Below are positions 9,188 to 16,951 of a stretch of DNA of 64,000 nucleotides, one piece after another (position 1 is the first letter of the stretch; each line of letters begins with the position of its first letter). Position numbers and translations under genes: made by a program. Below the pieces are notes generated by a model that was not told the origin of the DNA, ran no database searches, and saw only the letters and a program-made list of their open reading frames with translations. Source of the stretch: Jeotgalibacillus salarius (GTDB lineage: Bacteria; Bacillota; Bacilli; Bacillales; Jeotgalibacillaceae); the NCBI RefSeq assembly GCF_004405125.1, contig NZ_SORX01000004.1, forward strand, positions 124,001-188,000, given 5' to 3'.

Positions 9188-9523
9188 ATGTGGTGGTTTG
9201 TCGTAGCAGTTGCGGCATTGTTTGAAATCGGCTGGGCAACCGGCTTGAAATATGCGAATGATGGGCTGACGTGGACGTTGACAGTGGGAGCGATTGTGGT
9301 CAGTTTTGTTGGGTTACTGATGGCTTCAACACGCCTTCCGACTGCAACGGTCTATGCCGTGTTCGTTGGACTTGGTACATTAGGTACTGTCATCGTTGAT
9401 ATGATCTTTTTTGATGCCGCGGTCAGCACAGGCGTAATCTTCTTTGTGATCATGCTGCTTGTTGGTGTCGTTGGCTTGAAATTTGTCACGGATGAAAAAG
9501 GGAAGGAGGCGCAGGAATCATGA
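9188..9523 (+). CDS. gdnC: Guanidinium exporter subunit (SMR family, YkkC-like)
   Basis: The 111-residue small multidrug resistance protein has four hydrophobic helices. The first carries the membrane Glu of the SMR proton/substrate site (WWFVVAVAALFEIGWATGLKYA). It forms a heterodimer with the next gene product and exports guanidinium by proton exchange, as known for the riboswitch-controlled Bacillus pair. ATG 9188 follows GAGAAGGAG; a frame open further upstream to 8894 runs through the riboswitch and is not the start. The stop overlaps the next start (ATGA). Confidence 0.93.
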   Translation: MWWFVVAVAALFEIGWATGLKYANDGLTWTLTVGAIVVSFVGLLMASTRLPTATVYAVFVGLGTLGTVIVDMIFFDAAVSTGVIFFVIMLLVGVVGLKFVTDEKGKEAQES

Positions 9524-9837
9524 GTTGGATTGCATTAATTGTTGCGGGATTTTGTGAAGTACTCGGTGTAAATGGCATGCAGCGAATTGCAACAGGCAAA
9601 AAATTAAGTGGATTTACATTTCTGATCGGTGGATTTCTGGCAAGCCTTACCCTTCTTTCAATTGCCATGACGACCATTCCGCTTGGCGTCGCTTATGCAG
9701 TATGGACAGGTATGGGCACAATCGGCGGCGTGGTTGTGGGGATGGTTTTCTACGGAGATCCTGCAGATCGCAAACGTATTTTCTTTTTGACGCTGATTGT
9801 GGTGGCTGTTGTTGGGTTGAGGGTTGTGACGAATTAA
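9520..9837 (+). CDS. gdnD: Guanidinium exporter subunit (SMR family, YkkD-like)
   Basis: The 105-residue partner SMR subunit has four helices, with the conserved Glu in helix 1 (LIVAGFCEVLGVNGMQ) and the helix-4 GxxxG-like dimer face. Length is the same as Bacillus YkkD. The four-base ATGA overlap with the first subunit implies coupled, equal translation, fitting a heterodimeric antiporter. Expression depends on the guanidine riboswitch upstream. Specificity for guanidinium is inferred from that riboswitch. Confidence 0.92.
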   Translation: MSWIALIVAGFCEVLGVNGMQRIATGKKLSGFTFLIGGFLASLTLLSIAMTTIPLGVAYAVWTGMGTIGGVVVGMVFYGDPADRKRIFFLTLIVVAVVGLRVVTN

Positions 9838-9842
9838 ATGAT

Positions 9843-9899
9843 GTGCACAGTGGGGACGGAGTTAAGTGATCCACTTTTAGAATGATTCTAAAATTGCAT
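9843..9899 (+). repeat. Left half of a GGGGACGGAG element (TAGAATGATTCTA subtype)
   Basis: GTGCACAGTGGGGACGGAG and a central TAGAATGATTCTA match the left and middle of the element at 13547. A short CGTCCCCAGTGG fragment lies near 10031, so the copy may be split by about 130 bp that includes a hairpin, or be decayed. Confidence 0.6.
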
Positions 9900-9970
9900 C
9901 AGCAACCTTCGAACTCCAATATGCCGACTTCAAAAAACATCAACAACATATTACTCAAAAATTTATTTCT

Positions 9971-10007
9971 CCGCATCCTGTGCAGGTTACACAGGGTGCG
10001 GATTTTT
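9971..10007 (+). terminator. Intrinsic terminator
   Basis: A stem of CCGCATCCTGTG against CACAGGGTGCGG is followed by six T. It closes the gdnCD transcript or insulates nadB. Confidence 0.8.
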
Positions 10008-10101
10008 TGCGTAAAAGAGTCAGTAACATTCGTCCCCAGTGGTCCAAATTTTTATCAATCCCATCTTGTGTTTCGTTTTAAAATGTGTAAATATATGTAC
10101 A

Positions 10102-10125
10102 TAACAGATGTAAAGACACCTGTTA
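10102..10125. promoter_or_regulatory. NiaR (YrxA)-type operator upstream of nadB
   Basis: A 24-bp imperfect palindrome has outer arms TAACAG and CTGTTA and inner TGT/ACA, 18 bp before the nadB start. It fits the known nicotinate-responsive repressor NiaR, which controls nadBCA in Bacillus. The symmetry is seen; regulator identity is inferred from the target genes. Confidence 0.75.
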
Positions 10126-10143
10126 ATATAGGAGGTCTTCACG

Positions 10144-11715
10144 ATGGAAATAGAAGATGTTCTGATTATCGGAAGCGGTGTCGCGGCATTGCAGCTCGCT
10201 TCTAAGTTAGGTACGGATTTTAATGTGAAAGTCCTCACAAAATCGACTGTGAGGCACGGTAATTCTTTGTTAGCACAAGGAGGGGTTGCTGCTGCGGTCG
10301 GATTAAATGATGGTCCTGAAAAGCATGTGGCCGATACGCTAGAGGCGGGCAGGTTTCACAATGATGAAAGTGTAGTACGTGAAATTGTCCATGATGGGCC
10401 GGGGTTGATTAATACCTTCTTTGAGATCTTTGATAAAAATCAAGAGGGACGTCTGCAGCTCGGTTTAGAAGGTGCGCACAGTGAGCCCCGGATCATTCAC
10501 AGCGGCGGTGATACAACTGGAAAGAATATGATGGAGCATCTGATTGGACGAATGCCGCGCAATGTCCAAGTGGAAGAGGATATGTTTACCTATGAGCTCA
10601 TTATGGATCAAAGTCAGAATCGCTGTATTGGTGTAAAGTCAAAGGATCAGCAAGGCGTCCTTCACTGCTTTTACGGGCGTCATATCGTGCTGGCAACGGG
10701 CGGCTGCGGACAGCTGTATTCTTTTACATCTAATGCTCAGACAGCGACAGGAGACGGAATTGCGATGGCCTATTTAGCAGGAGCTGAAGTGGCAGATATG
10801 GAATTCATCCAATTTCATCCGACACTTTTACATATTAATGGCGCAACAAAGGGACTGATATCTGAAGCTGTTCGGGGAGAAGGCGCTGTCCTTGTGACTG
10901 AGGATGGAAAACCGGTTATGGAGAATGTTCACGAGTTAAAGGATCTTGCACCACGCCATATCGTGTCCCAGAAAATTTTTGATTGTCTTAAAAGCGGACA
11001 GAGGGTTTTTCTCGATATCAGTGGGATCAGCCAGTTTAGTCAGCGTTTCCCATCCATTACGGCAATGTGTGAGCAAAATGGTGTTCGCCTCTCGGAAGGT
11101 AGAATTCCAGTTGCACCAGGCAGCCACTTTTTAATGGGCGGCATCAAAACAGATCTTACCGGACGGACGTCGATTGACGGGCTTTATGCAATTGGGGAGG
11201 TGGCATGCACAGGCTTCCACGGTGCAAATCGCCTGGCGAGTAATTCGTTACTTGAAGGGCTTTATCAGGGGAAACGTCTTGCGCACTGGATCCGTGCTAA
11301 TAAAGGAACGGACCCGTTGGCACAGTGGTCAGTGATGGATCCAATTAATCTACATAAGAAAGTAAAGTTTCCGGAGGTTCAAATGCTGAAGGAGCGGATG
11401 ATGACACATGTTGGTATAGTCCGGTCAAAAGCGCTTCTGGAAGAGCAGAAACAGTGGCTGGATCAGTTCCGGATGAATGAAATCAGAGGTCTCGATACCT
11501 ATTCAGTACGGGAGCTGACAACCATATTTATGGGCATCACAGCTTCTCTGATGACAGAAGCAGCATTAAATAGAACGGAAAGCCGCGGCGGCCACTTCAG
11601 AAGTGATTTTCCTTTTGAAGATGATCAGAAGTGGTCTGAAAAAACCATCATTCACAAGTACAAAGGGGAAGTGGGAGAGACACATGAACACGTTAAAGCT
11701 TCGCTCGTGCATTGA
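10144..11715 (+). CDS. nadB: L-aspartate oxidase
   Basis: The 523-residue flavoprotein oxidises L-aspartate to iminoaspartate, the first step of quinolinate synthesis for NAD. The FAD-binding GxGxxA motif is at the start (VLIIGSGVAALQLA), and fumarate-reductase-family signatures follow: NSLLAQGGVAAA, HSGGDTTG, EFIQFHPT and the GEVACTGFHGANRLASNSLLEG block. Length matches Bacillus NadB. ATG 10144 has GGAGG. It overlaps nadC by 32 bp, so the operon is tightly coupled, and the NiaR-type operator just upstream suggests repression when nicotinate is present. Confidence 0.96.
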   Translation: MEIEDVLIIGSGVAALQLASKLGTDFNVKVLTKSTVRHGNSLLAQGGVAAAVGLNDGPEKHVADTLEAGRFHNDESVVREIVHDGPGLINTFFEIFDKNQEGRLQLGLEGAHSEPRIIHSGGDTTGKNMMEHLIGRMPRNVQVEEDMFTYELIMDQSQNRCIGVKSKDQQGVLHCFYGRHIVLATGGCGQLYSFTSNAQTATGDGIAMAYLAGAEVADMEFIQFHPTLLHINGATKGLISEAVRGEGAVLVTEDGKPVMENVHELKDLAPRHIVSQKIFDCLKSGQRVFLDISGISQFSQRFPSITAMCEQNGVRLSEGRIPVAPGSHFLMGGIKTDLTGRTSIDGLYAIGEVACTGFHGANRLASNSLLEGLYQGKRLAHWIRANKGTDPLAQWSVMDPINLHKKVKFPEVQMLKERMMTHVGIVRSKALLEEQKQWLDQFRMNEIRGLDTYSVRELTTIFMGITASLMTEAALNRTESRGGHFRSDFPFEDDQKWSEKTIIHKYKGEVGETHEHVKASLVH

Positions 11716-12565
11716 GCAATTTTTGATTGAAGACATAGGCGAACAGGATGTTACGACAGATTTGATTTTTTCAGATGACACTAATGGAGAAATTGTGTTT
11801 ATTGCAAAAGAGGACGGTGTTTTCTGCGGGCAGGACGTCATCCGGACGGGATTTCCCCTATTAGATCCTAATACAGACATCAGTCTTTTTGTAAAAGACG
11901 GTGATTCAATTGAAGCGGGACAGCGGCTGGGCGTGGTCTCGGGCCAGATCTCGGCGCTGCTGAAAGGGGAAAGAGTCGTCCTGAATCTCGTGCAGCGAAT
12001 GAGCGGGATTGCGACGCTGACGCGAAATGCAGTGGAGACGCTTGGCAGCACTGATACGAGAATCTGTGATACGAGAAAAACAACACCTGGTCTTCGAATG
12101 TTTGAAAAATACGCGGTGCGCTGCGGCGGCGGTTATAATCACCGCTACGGTTTGTATGACGGGGTCATGGTGAAGGATAATCATATTGCTTTCGCGGGCT
12201 CTATCAGTAAGGCGGTAGAGGTAATCCGTGAACGCCTCGGTCACATGGTGAAAATTGAAGTGGAAACTGAAACGAAGGAACAGGTTAGTGAAGCAGTTGA
12301 AGCAGGTGCAGATGTGATTATGTTTGATAATCGTACGCCAGAAGAGATCAGTCAGCTGAAAATGCTTGTCCCTGACCATATCATCACAGAAGCGTCAGGA
12401 GGCATCACGCTTGATAACCTGGCAGACTACCAGAACTGCGGCGTGCATTACATTTCGCTTGGATTTTTGACCCATTCTTATAAAGCACTTGATATCAGTG
12501 TAAAAGTATCAGCTGACGCAGGTGCGCTTTCCCATCATTTATCACAGAAAGGAACATTGATATGA
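11684..12565 (+). CDS. nadC: Nicotinate-nucleotide diphosphorylase (carboxylating)
   Basis: The 293-residue quinolinate phosphoribosyltransferase makes nicotinate mononucleotide from quinolinate and PRPP. Seen signatures: QDVTTDLIF near the N-terminus, LNLVQRMSGIATLT, the CDTRKTTPGLR PRPP/quinolinate site and MVKDNHIAF, then VETETKEQ, VIMFDN and EASGGI of the barrel. ATG 11684 gives the family's usual N-terminus; an upstream extension to 11603 lies inside nadB. The stop overlaps the nadA start by ATGA. Confidence 0.96.
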   Translation: MNTLKLRSCIEQFLIEDIGEQDVTTDLIFSDDTNGEIVFIAKEDGVFCGQDVIRTGFPLLDPNTDISLFVKDGDSIEAGQRLGVVSGQISALLKGERVVLNLVQRMSGIATLTRNAVETLGSTDTRICDTRKTTPGLRMFEKYAVRCGGGYNHRYGLYDGVMVKDNHIAFAGSISKAVEVIRERLGHMVKIEVETETKEQVSEAVEAGADVIMFDNRTPEEISQLKMLVPDHIITEASGGITLDNLADYQNCGVHYISLGFLTHSYKALDISVKVSADAGALSHHLSQKGTLI

Positions 12566-13521
12566 TAACGACTGACACAAAAAACCGTCTGATTGAAGAC
12601 ATTCAAGTATGGAAGGAAAAGCGTAATGCCATTATCCTCGCCCATAATTATGAAATTCCGGAAGTACAGGATATTGCAGACGTGCTAGGTGATTCACTGA
12701 TGCTTGCGCGTGCTGCAGCAGAGACAACTGCGGATGTGATTGTATTTTGCGGCGTCCACTTTATGGCTGAAACGGCTGCGATCCTGAACCCGGAAAAGAC
12801 GGTGCTGCTGCCGGATCTTGAAGCGGGCTGCTCACTCGCGGATTCTATTACAGCGGATCAGCTTCGCGAATGGAAAGCGGAACACCCTGAAGCCGTTGTC
12901 GTGGCGTACGTGAACACAACAGCGGAAGTAAAAGCGTTAAGCGATTACTGCTGCACGTCTTCAAACGCAGTAGACATCGTCAATTCAATTCCGGCAGAAC
13001 GGGAGATTCTATTTTTACCTGATATGTTTCTAGGTTCATTTGTACAAAAGGAAACAGGCCGTGACAACATGCATATCTGGATGGGTGAATGCCATGTACA
13101 CGCAGGTATCCAGCCTGATCAGGTTGACAACGTGATGACGAAACACCCGGATGCTGACCTGCTGGTTCACCCTGAATGCGGCTGCTCCACATCCAGCATG
13201 TACCTGATGTCAGAAGGGGTCCTGCCAAAAGAAAAAACGCATATCCTCTCAACAGGGAATATGCTGAAACACTCAAAAAACGCACAGGCAACTGAATTCG
13301 TCATCGCAACAGAAGTCGGTATCATCCATCAGATGCAAAAGCAAAACCCGGATAAAACCTTCATTGCCGCGAATGAGCAGGCGATCTGTCCATTCATGAA
13401 AATGATCACGCTTGAAAAAGTGCTGGCGGCATTAAAGGAAAATCGACACATCATTACTGTAGAAAAAGAAACTGCAGATCAGGCTAAGCTGGCGATTGAG
13501 CGGATGATTTCGATCGGTTAG
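12562..13521 (+). CDS. nadA: Quinolinate synthase
   Basis: The 319-residue iron-sulfur enzyme condenses iminoaspartate with dihydroxyacetone phosphate to quinolinate. The three likely [4Fe-4S] ligands are visible in FCGVHFMAETA, HPECGCS and AICPFMKMI; substrate residues include AHNYEIPEVQD near the start. It is of the shorter class (about 300-350 residues) rather than the 368-residue B. subtilis form. It is the third gene of the nadBCA operon, coupled to nadC by a four-base overlap. A GGGGACGGAG palindrome follows. Confidence 0.95.
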   Translation: MITTDTKNRLIEDIQVWKEKRNAIILAHNYEIPEVQDIADVLGDSLMLARAAAETTADVIVFCGVHFMAETAAILNPEKTVLLPDLEAGCSLADSITADQLREWKAEHPEAVVVAYVNTTAEVKALSDYCCTSSNAVDIVNSIPAEREILFLPDMFLGSFVQKETGRDNMHIWMGECHVHAGIQPDQVDNVMTKHPDADLLVHPECGCSTSSMYLMSEGVLPKEKTHILSTGNMLKHSKNAQATEFVIATEVGIIHQMQKQNPDKTFIAANEQAICPFMKMITLEKVLAALKENRHIITVEKETADQAKLAIERMISIG

Positions 13522-13546
13522 GTTGTCGGGGTGAGTCTTTGTGACC

Positions 13547-13629
13547 GGCACAGGGGGGACGGAGTTAAGTGTGCTAATTTTAGAATGATTCTATTTTTGG
13601 CACGGTAAACTCCGTCCCCAGTGTGTCGC
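13547..13629. repeat. Imperfect GGGGACGGAG palindrome, TAGAATGATTCTA subtype
   Basis: The outer GGCACAGGGGGGACGGAGTT pairs with AACTCCGTCCCC at the far end; the centre is a perfect TAGAATGATTCTA. It lies between convergent nadA and ohrR. The outer box is shared with the rest of the family but the inner arms are different. Confidence 0.8.
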
Positions 13630-13637
13630 CTAAATCA

Positions 13638-14078
13638 TCAGCATTTCCCACCCTTAACCTCCAGCTTACAAGCCAATTCATCTAACATCTCTTTATATCG
13701 CGCATATTCTTCTTCATCGAGGCCGAGTACTTCGGTAATTTTCGCCGGGATTTCTTTTGCTTGCTGTTGGAGTTGCTGTCCGCTTTCTGTCAGCTTAATG
13801 ACGAGCTGGCGTTCATCTTCAGGATTACGTGTTTTTTCGATGTAGCCTGTGCTGATCAGTTTGTTGACCAGCGGTGTGAGTGTGCCTGAGTCGAGCTGCA
13901 GACGTTCACCGATAGATTTTAGCGTGACAAAGTCCTTTTCCCACAGCACAAGCATGACCAGATATTGCGGGTAGGTCAGGTTCAGCGGTGCCAAAAGCGG
14001 GCGATAGCGCTTAATGATTTCTTTTGATATAGCATAAAAAGGAAAGCATAATTGACTGGATAAATGTAATGGATTCAA
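13638..14078 (-). CDS. ohrR: MarR-type organic peroxide sensor/repressor OhrR
   Basis: The 146-residue winged-helix repressor has the reactive Cys at position 11 (LSSQLCFPFYAISKE), in the same N-terminal context as Bacillus OhrR, where its oxidation by organic hydroperoxides releases DNA. Other conserved segments are LNLTYPQYLVMLVLWE and LDSGTLTPLVNKLISTGYIEKTR, the recognition helix and wing. It is divergent from ohrA, with a long AAATTGT-type operator in the 107-bp spacer, so it should repress ohrA and probably itself. A single-Cys, one-Cys type sensor is expected. Confidence 0.95.
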   Translation of the reverse strand: MNPLHLSSQLCFPFYAISKEIIKRYRPLLAPLNLTYPQYLVMLVLWEKDFVTLKSIGERLQLDSGTLTPLVNKLISTGYIEKTRNPEDERQLVIKLTESGQQLQQQAKEIPAKITEVLGLDEEEYARYKEMLDELACKLEVKGGKC

Positions 14079-14120
14079 AAAAATCTCCTCCTGAGAGAAT
14101 CATATGATTTGCAAAAATAT

Positions 14121-14158
14121 TTAAATTGTATAAAATTAAATTGTGCACAACTTAAATA
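14121..14158. promoter_or_regulatory. OhrR operator
   Basis: Repeated AAATTGT half-sites (TTAAATTGTATAAAATTAAA, then TTGTGCACAACTTAAAT) form overlapping inverted repeats in the ohrR-ohrA spacer, like the known AT-rich OhrR boxes. Binding is inferred. Confidence 0.75.
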
Positions 14159-14185
14159 TATCACATTTAACAGGAGGAATCATTC

Positions 14186-14602
14186 ATGAAAAAGCTATTT
14201 ACATCAACAGCAACAGCAATCGGCGGACGTGAAGGACGCGTAACATCAGAAAGCGGCTCATTCGATCTTGGACTTGCAATGCCAATGCCAGGTGCAGACA
14301 CTGCAGGAAAAAGTAATCCTGAAGAACTTTTCGCAGCAGGATACGCAGCATGCTTCGATTCAGCTATGAACATCGTTGCATCACAAAAAGGCATCAAGCA
14401 CGACGGTTCTGAAATCAAAGCAGACGTATCACTAAACAAAGGTGACACAGGCTATGAGCTTTCAGTTGAAATGGACGTCCTGATCAAAGGCGTAGACGAA
14501 GAAACAGCCCGCCAGCTAGTAGAAGAAGGCCACCAGGTATGCCCTTACTCAAACGCAACGCGTGGAAATATTGATGTAAGTTTTAATGTGCGTACTGCTT
14601 AA
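14186..14602 (+). CDS. ohrA: Organic hydroperoxide resistance protein
   Basis: The 138-residue thiol peroxidase of the Ohr/OsmC fold reduces organic hydroperoxides. The two redox Cys are at residue 56 (AACFDSAMNIVA) and residue 119 (QVCPYSNATRGN), the Ohr-type spacing; the conserved Arg (GREGRVTSESG) and Glu (NPEELFAAGYA) that order the active site are present. ATG 14186 follows AGGAGG. It is divergent from its sensor ohrR and ends at a strong terminator. Confidence 0.96.
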   Translation: MKKLFTSTATAIGGREGRVTSESGSFDLGLAMPMPGADTAGKSNPEELFAAGYAACFDSAMNIVASQKGIKHDGSEIKADVSLNKGDTGYELSVEMDVLIKGVDEETARQLVEEGHQVCPYSNATRGNIDVSFNVRTA

Positions 14603-14613
14603 TAGAATTGAGA

Positions 14614-14648
14614 CCCCGAAGATGCATGACATCTTCGGGTTTTTTTGT
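14614..14648 (+). terminator. ohrA terminator
   Basis: A stem of ACCCCGAAGAT against ATCTTCGGGT is followed by seven T, 12 bp after the ohrA stop. The composite repeat begins immediately after it. Confidence 0.9.
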
Positions 14649-14732
14649 TGTGAGGCATGTGCACTTTGGGGACGGAGGTTAGAATGTCATGAAATGTACA
14701 GAGGGGGGACAGAGTTCAGCCTGGGCTCCTCG

Positions 14733-14771
14733 AAAAAGCCCGGCTGGTCAGCTGACTAAGCCGGGCTTTTT
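14733..14771 (+). terminator. Terminator-like hairpin inside composite element A
   Basis: AAAAAGCCCGGCT and AGCCGGGCTTTTT form a 13-bp stem with a T-tract on both strands. The equivalent place in copy B has a different GC-rich hairpin. Confidence 0.6.
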
Positions 14772-14807
14772 GTATGAATATTGAGTAGGACTATTTACAC
14801 TATTCTT

Positions 14808-14912
14808 TGAAGGTTGGAAGATAAACGGCGAACCACCCAGGTTGTTCTTCGAAGGTGGCCAGCAATTCTCCGAACCAGACCGGTTTTTCTCTGAACATCA
14901 AGAAATATTCCA
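14808..14912. repeat. 21-nt period CGAA array 1
   Basis: (C/T)GAA occurs at 14808, 14829, 14850, 14871 and 14892, exactly 21 nt apart; a sixth position (14913) has CTCA. Units are otherwise variable, usually with TTCTC or TTCTT just before the next CGAA. It lies inside composite element A. Confidence 0.85.
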
Positions 14913-15017
14913 CTCATCCACCATGACACTTTAACCTCCGTCCCCAACATGCACATAGACTCCCTTCATTACTAAGCAACCATTGTCCCATTTTACACTT
15001 TATTACGAAATAACTTG

Positions 15018-15048
15018 TTTTATTACTAACTAATATGTAATAATAAAA
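15018..15048. promoter_or_regulatory. Inverted repeat, possible ArsR-regulator operator of the GH2 operon
   Basis: TTTTATTAC and GTAATAATAAAA form an inverted repeat about 85 bp before the glycosidase start. It may be the operator of the ArsR-type regulator encoded downstream. Assignment is inference. Confidence 0.4.
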
Positions 15049-15059
15049 TAAATTCGAAA

Positions 15060-15073
15060 TGGATACGCTTTCA
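15060..15073 (+). promoter_or_regulatory. Candidate cre (CcpA) site
   Basis: TGGATACGCTTTCA matches the cre consensus TGWAANCGNTNWCA at all but two fixed positions and lies 58 bp before the glycosidase start, a usual place for carbon catabolite repression. Confidence 0.45.
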
Positions 15074-15131
15074 ATTATGAGAATTTTCTCTTTTAAAACA
15101 TAAAATGACGTAATAAAAAGGTGTGAATGAA

Positions 15132-16931
15132 ATGTTGGACAATACGCAAATGTTAAAGAAAAGCAGCAGTCAGTCAATAGATTATCCCCGTCCGCAGTTT
15201 AAGCGGAGTGAATGGATCGACTTAAACGGTTCATGGAAGTTTCAATTCGATGATGACGATATGGGAGAAAAAAATGGATGGTTCAAAGGTGACATTTTAC
15301 AAGAAAACATCCAGGTTCCTTACGCTTATCAGAGTAAACTTTCCGGAGTGAACGATCAGAGTGACCACAATGTTGTCTGGTATGAGAAGTCGTTTGAGTG
15401 GAAGGTAACGGATAAAGAAGCGTACCTCCACTTTGAGGCAGTCGATTATTATTCAAAAGTATGGGTGAACGGACAGTTTGCCGGAGAGCACGAGGGAGGG
15501 CATACGCCCTTCAGTTTTTTGATCGGCTCAATGCTTCAAGAGGGAGAAAATACGATCGTCATAAGAGTGATGGATGATCACAGTGTGGAACAGCCACTTG
15601 GAAAGCAGTCCTGGAAATCAGAAAACTTTCTTTGCTGGTATACGAAAACAACAGGTATTTGGCAATCTGTCTGGCTGGAAGAGGTTTCACAAACGCACAT
15701 TGAAGAGATCAAAATGACGCCGAAAATTGAAAACGCTTCACTTGAAGTGGTGGCAAATATATCAGCGCATGAAAATCCGGTGTATTTGGAAGCGGAAGTT
15801 TACTTTAAAGACGAGTGGATTCACGCTTCAGGTGTTTGGATTAAAGCGAATGCAAAATCTGCTGAGTTAACGCTTGATGTTCAGTCGGATGAGGCGGACT
15901 TCAGGGTTTTCTACTGGTCACCGGACCGGCCGGATCTTTATGATATTCGTTTTACATTAAAAGATCGTAAGCATGTATACGATGAGGTTGAGAGTTATTT
16001 TGGAATGAGAAGTATTGAAGTGAAGGGTGATCGGATTTTGTTAAATCGCGAAACCTTTTATCAGAAGCTGATACTGGATCAGGGATACTATCAGGATTCA
16101 CTCATGACAGCGACTTATGATCAGATGGAAAGCGATTTGAAGAAAGTAAAAGAGATGGGATTTAACGGTGTGAGACGTCACCAGACAATTGCGGATCGTC
16201 GTTATATGTATTTATGTGACCAGTTGGGCCTGGTCATGTGGGCTGAAATGCCGAGCAGCTTTCATTTTTCAAATACCGCCATGATACGCACGATGAATGA
16301 AGCGAGACAATTGGTCAACAAACATTTTAATCATCCTTCCGTCATTATTTACACGTTAATGAATGAATCCTGGGGTGTGAACGAAATTTTTCACAGGAAA
16401 GATCAGCAAAATTTTGTAAACGCTTTATATTTTCAGACGAAAGCACTCGATCCGACCAGATTAGTAGTGGGGAACGATGGATGGGAGCATACGCTTACAG
16501 ATCTTTTAACTGTACATGATTACAATTCAGACGATGTTTCAATGAAAAATAATTATAGATGTAAAGATGATTTTGTGAATGGCAGTCCATCCATGACAAG
16601 CCTGAAACAGAATTATGCGCAAGGTTATCAATACCAGGGTGAGCCGGTACTGGTGAGTGAATATGGAGGTATTGCATATGGATCTCAAAGTAAAAATGAC
16701 TGGGGTTACGGCTCAAGACCCGAATCGTCAGAAGAAGTGCTTTTACGACTGAAACAGCTGACGACCGTGATTACAGAAACTGCATTCATTCAGGGGTATT
16801 GTTATACGCAATTGACAGACGTGGAGCAGGAAGTCAACGGATTGCTGGATCACAATCACGAATACAAGTTCGATCCAAAGAAAATTAAAGAAATTGTTTC
16901 TCAGAAGTCCAGTGGCTTTTTGTTTGAATAA
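15132..16931 (+). CDS. Glycoside hydrolase family 2 (β-glucuronidase/β-galactosidase-like)
   Basis: The 599-residue cytoplasmic enzyme has GH2 domains in order: a sugar-binding β-sandwich (DLNGSWKFQFDDD to about residue 180), an immunoglobulin-like β-domain, and a TIM barrel. The acid/base Glu is residue 412 in LMNESWG; the nucleophile Glu is residue 510 in VLVSEYGG. There is no signal peptide, so substrate must be imported, fitting the transporter gene 20 bp downstream. Length fits β-glucuronidase better than the 1000-residue LacZ, but the sugar is not determined. ATG 15132 follows AAAAAGG; a GTG nine bases earlier is possible. Confidence 0.93.
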   Translation: MLDNTQMLKKSSSQSIDYPRPQFKRSEWIDLNGSWKFQFDDDDMGEKNGWFKGDILQENIQVPYAYQSKLSGVNDQSDHNVVWYEKSFEWKVTDKEAYLHFEAVDYYSKVWVNGQFAGEHEGGHTPFSFLIGSMLQEGENTIVIRVMDDHSVEQPLGKQSWKSENFLCWYTKTTGIWQSVWLEEVSQTHIEEIKMTPKIENASLEVVANISAHENPVYLEAEVYFKDEWIHASGVWIKANAKSAELTLDVQSDEADFRVFYWSPDRPDLYDIRFTLKDRKHVYDEVESYFGMRSIEVKGDRILLNRETFYQKLILDQGYYQDSLMTATYDQMESDLKKVKEMGFNGVRRHQTIADRRYMYLCDQLGLVMWAEMPSSFHFSNTAMIRTMNEARQLVNKHFNHPSVIIYTLMNESWGVNEIFHRKDQQNFVNALYFQTKALDPTRLVVGNDGWEHTLTDLLTVHDYNSDDVSMKNNYRCKDDFVNGSPSMTSLKQNYAQGYQYQGEPVLVSEYGGIAYGSQSKNDWGYGSRPESSEEVLLRLKQLTTVITETAFIQGYCYTQLTDVEQEVNGLLDHNHEYKFDPKKIKEIVSQKSSGFLFE

Positions 16932-16951
16932 CAATGGGGAGGTAGGCAGCA

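Larger units (their letters stand above)
14649..14955. repeat. Composite intergenic element, copy A (palindrome ends plus 21-nt array)
   Basis: The left end (TGAGGCATGTGCACTTTGGG and GACGGAGGTTAGAATGTCAT) and the right end (ATGACACTTTAACCTCCG and TCCCCAACATGCAC) are the two arms of the GGGGACGGAGG palindrome. About 230 bp between them hold a second GGGGGGACAGAGTT box, a GC-rich hairpin and a 21-nt period CGAA array. A clearly related copy lies at 19411-19692. No ORF in it is credible. Confidence 0.85.

Noticed and set aside
9882-10205. ORFs in the gdnD-nadB spacer
   Set aside because: They cross a repeat remnant, a terminator and the NiaR-type operator, have no ribosome binding site and run into nadB.
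14808-14912. CRISPR array
   Set aside because: Only the four-base CGAA anchor and a short pyrimidine run recur, unit length is 21 nt with no separate spacers, and no cas genes are present.
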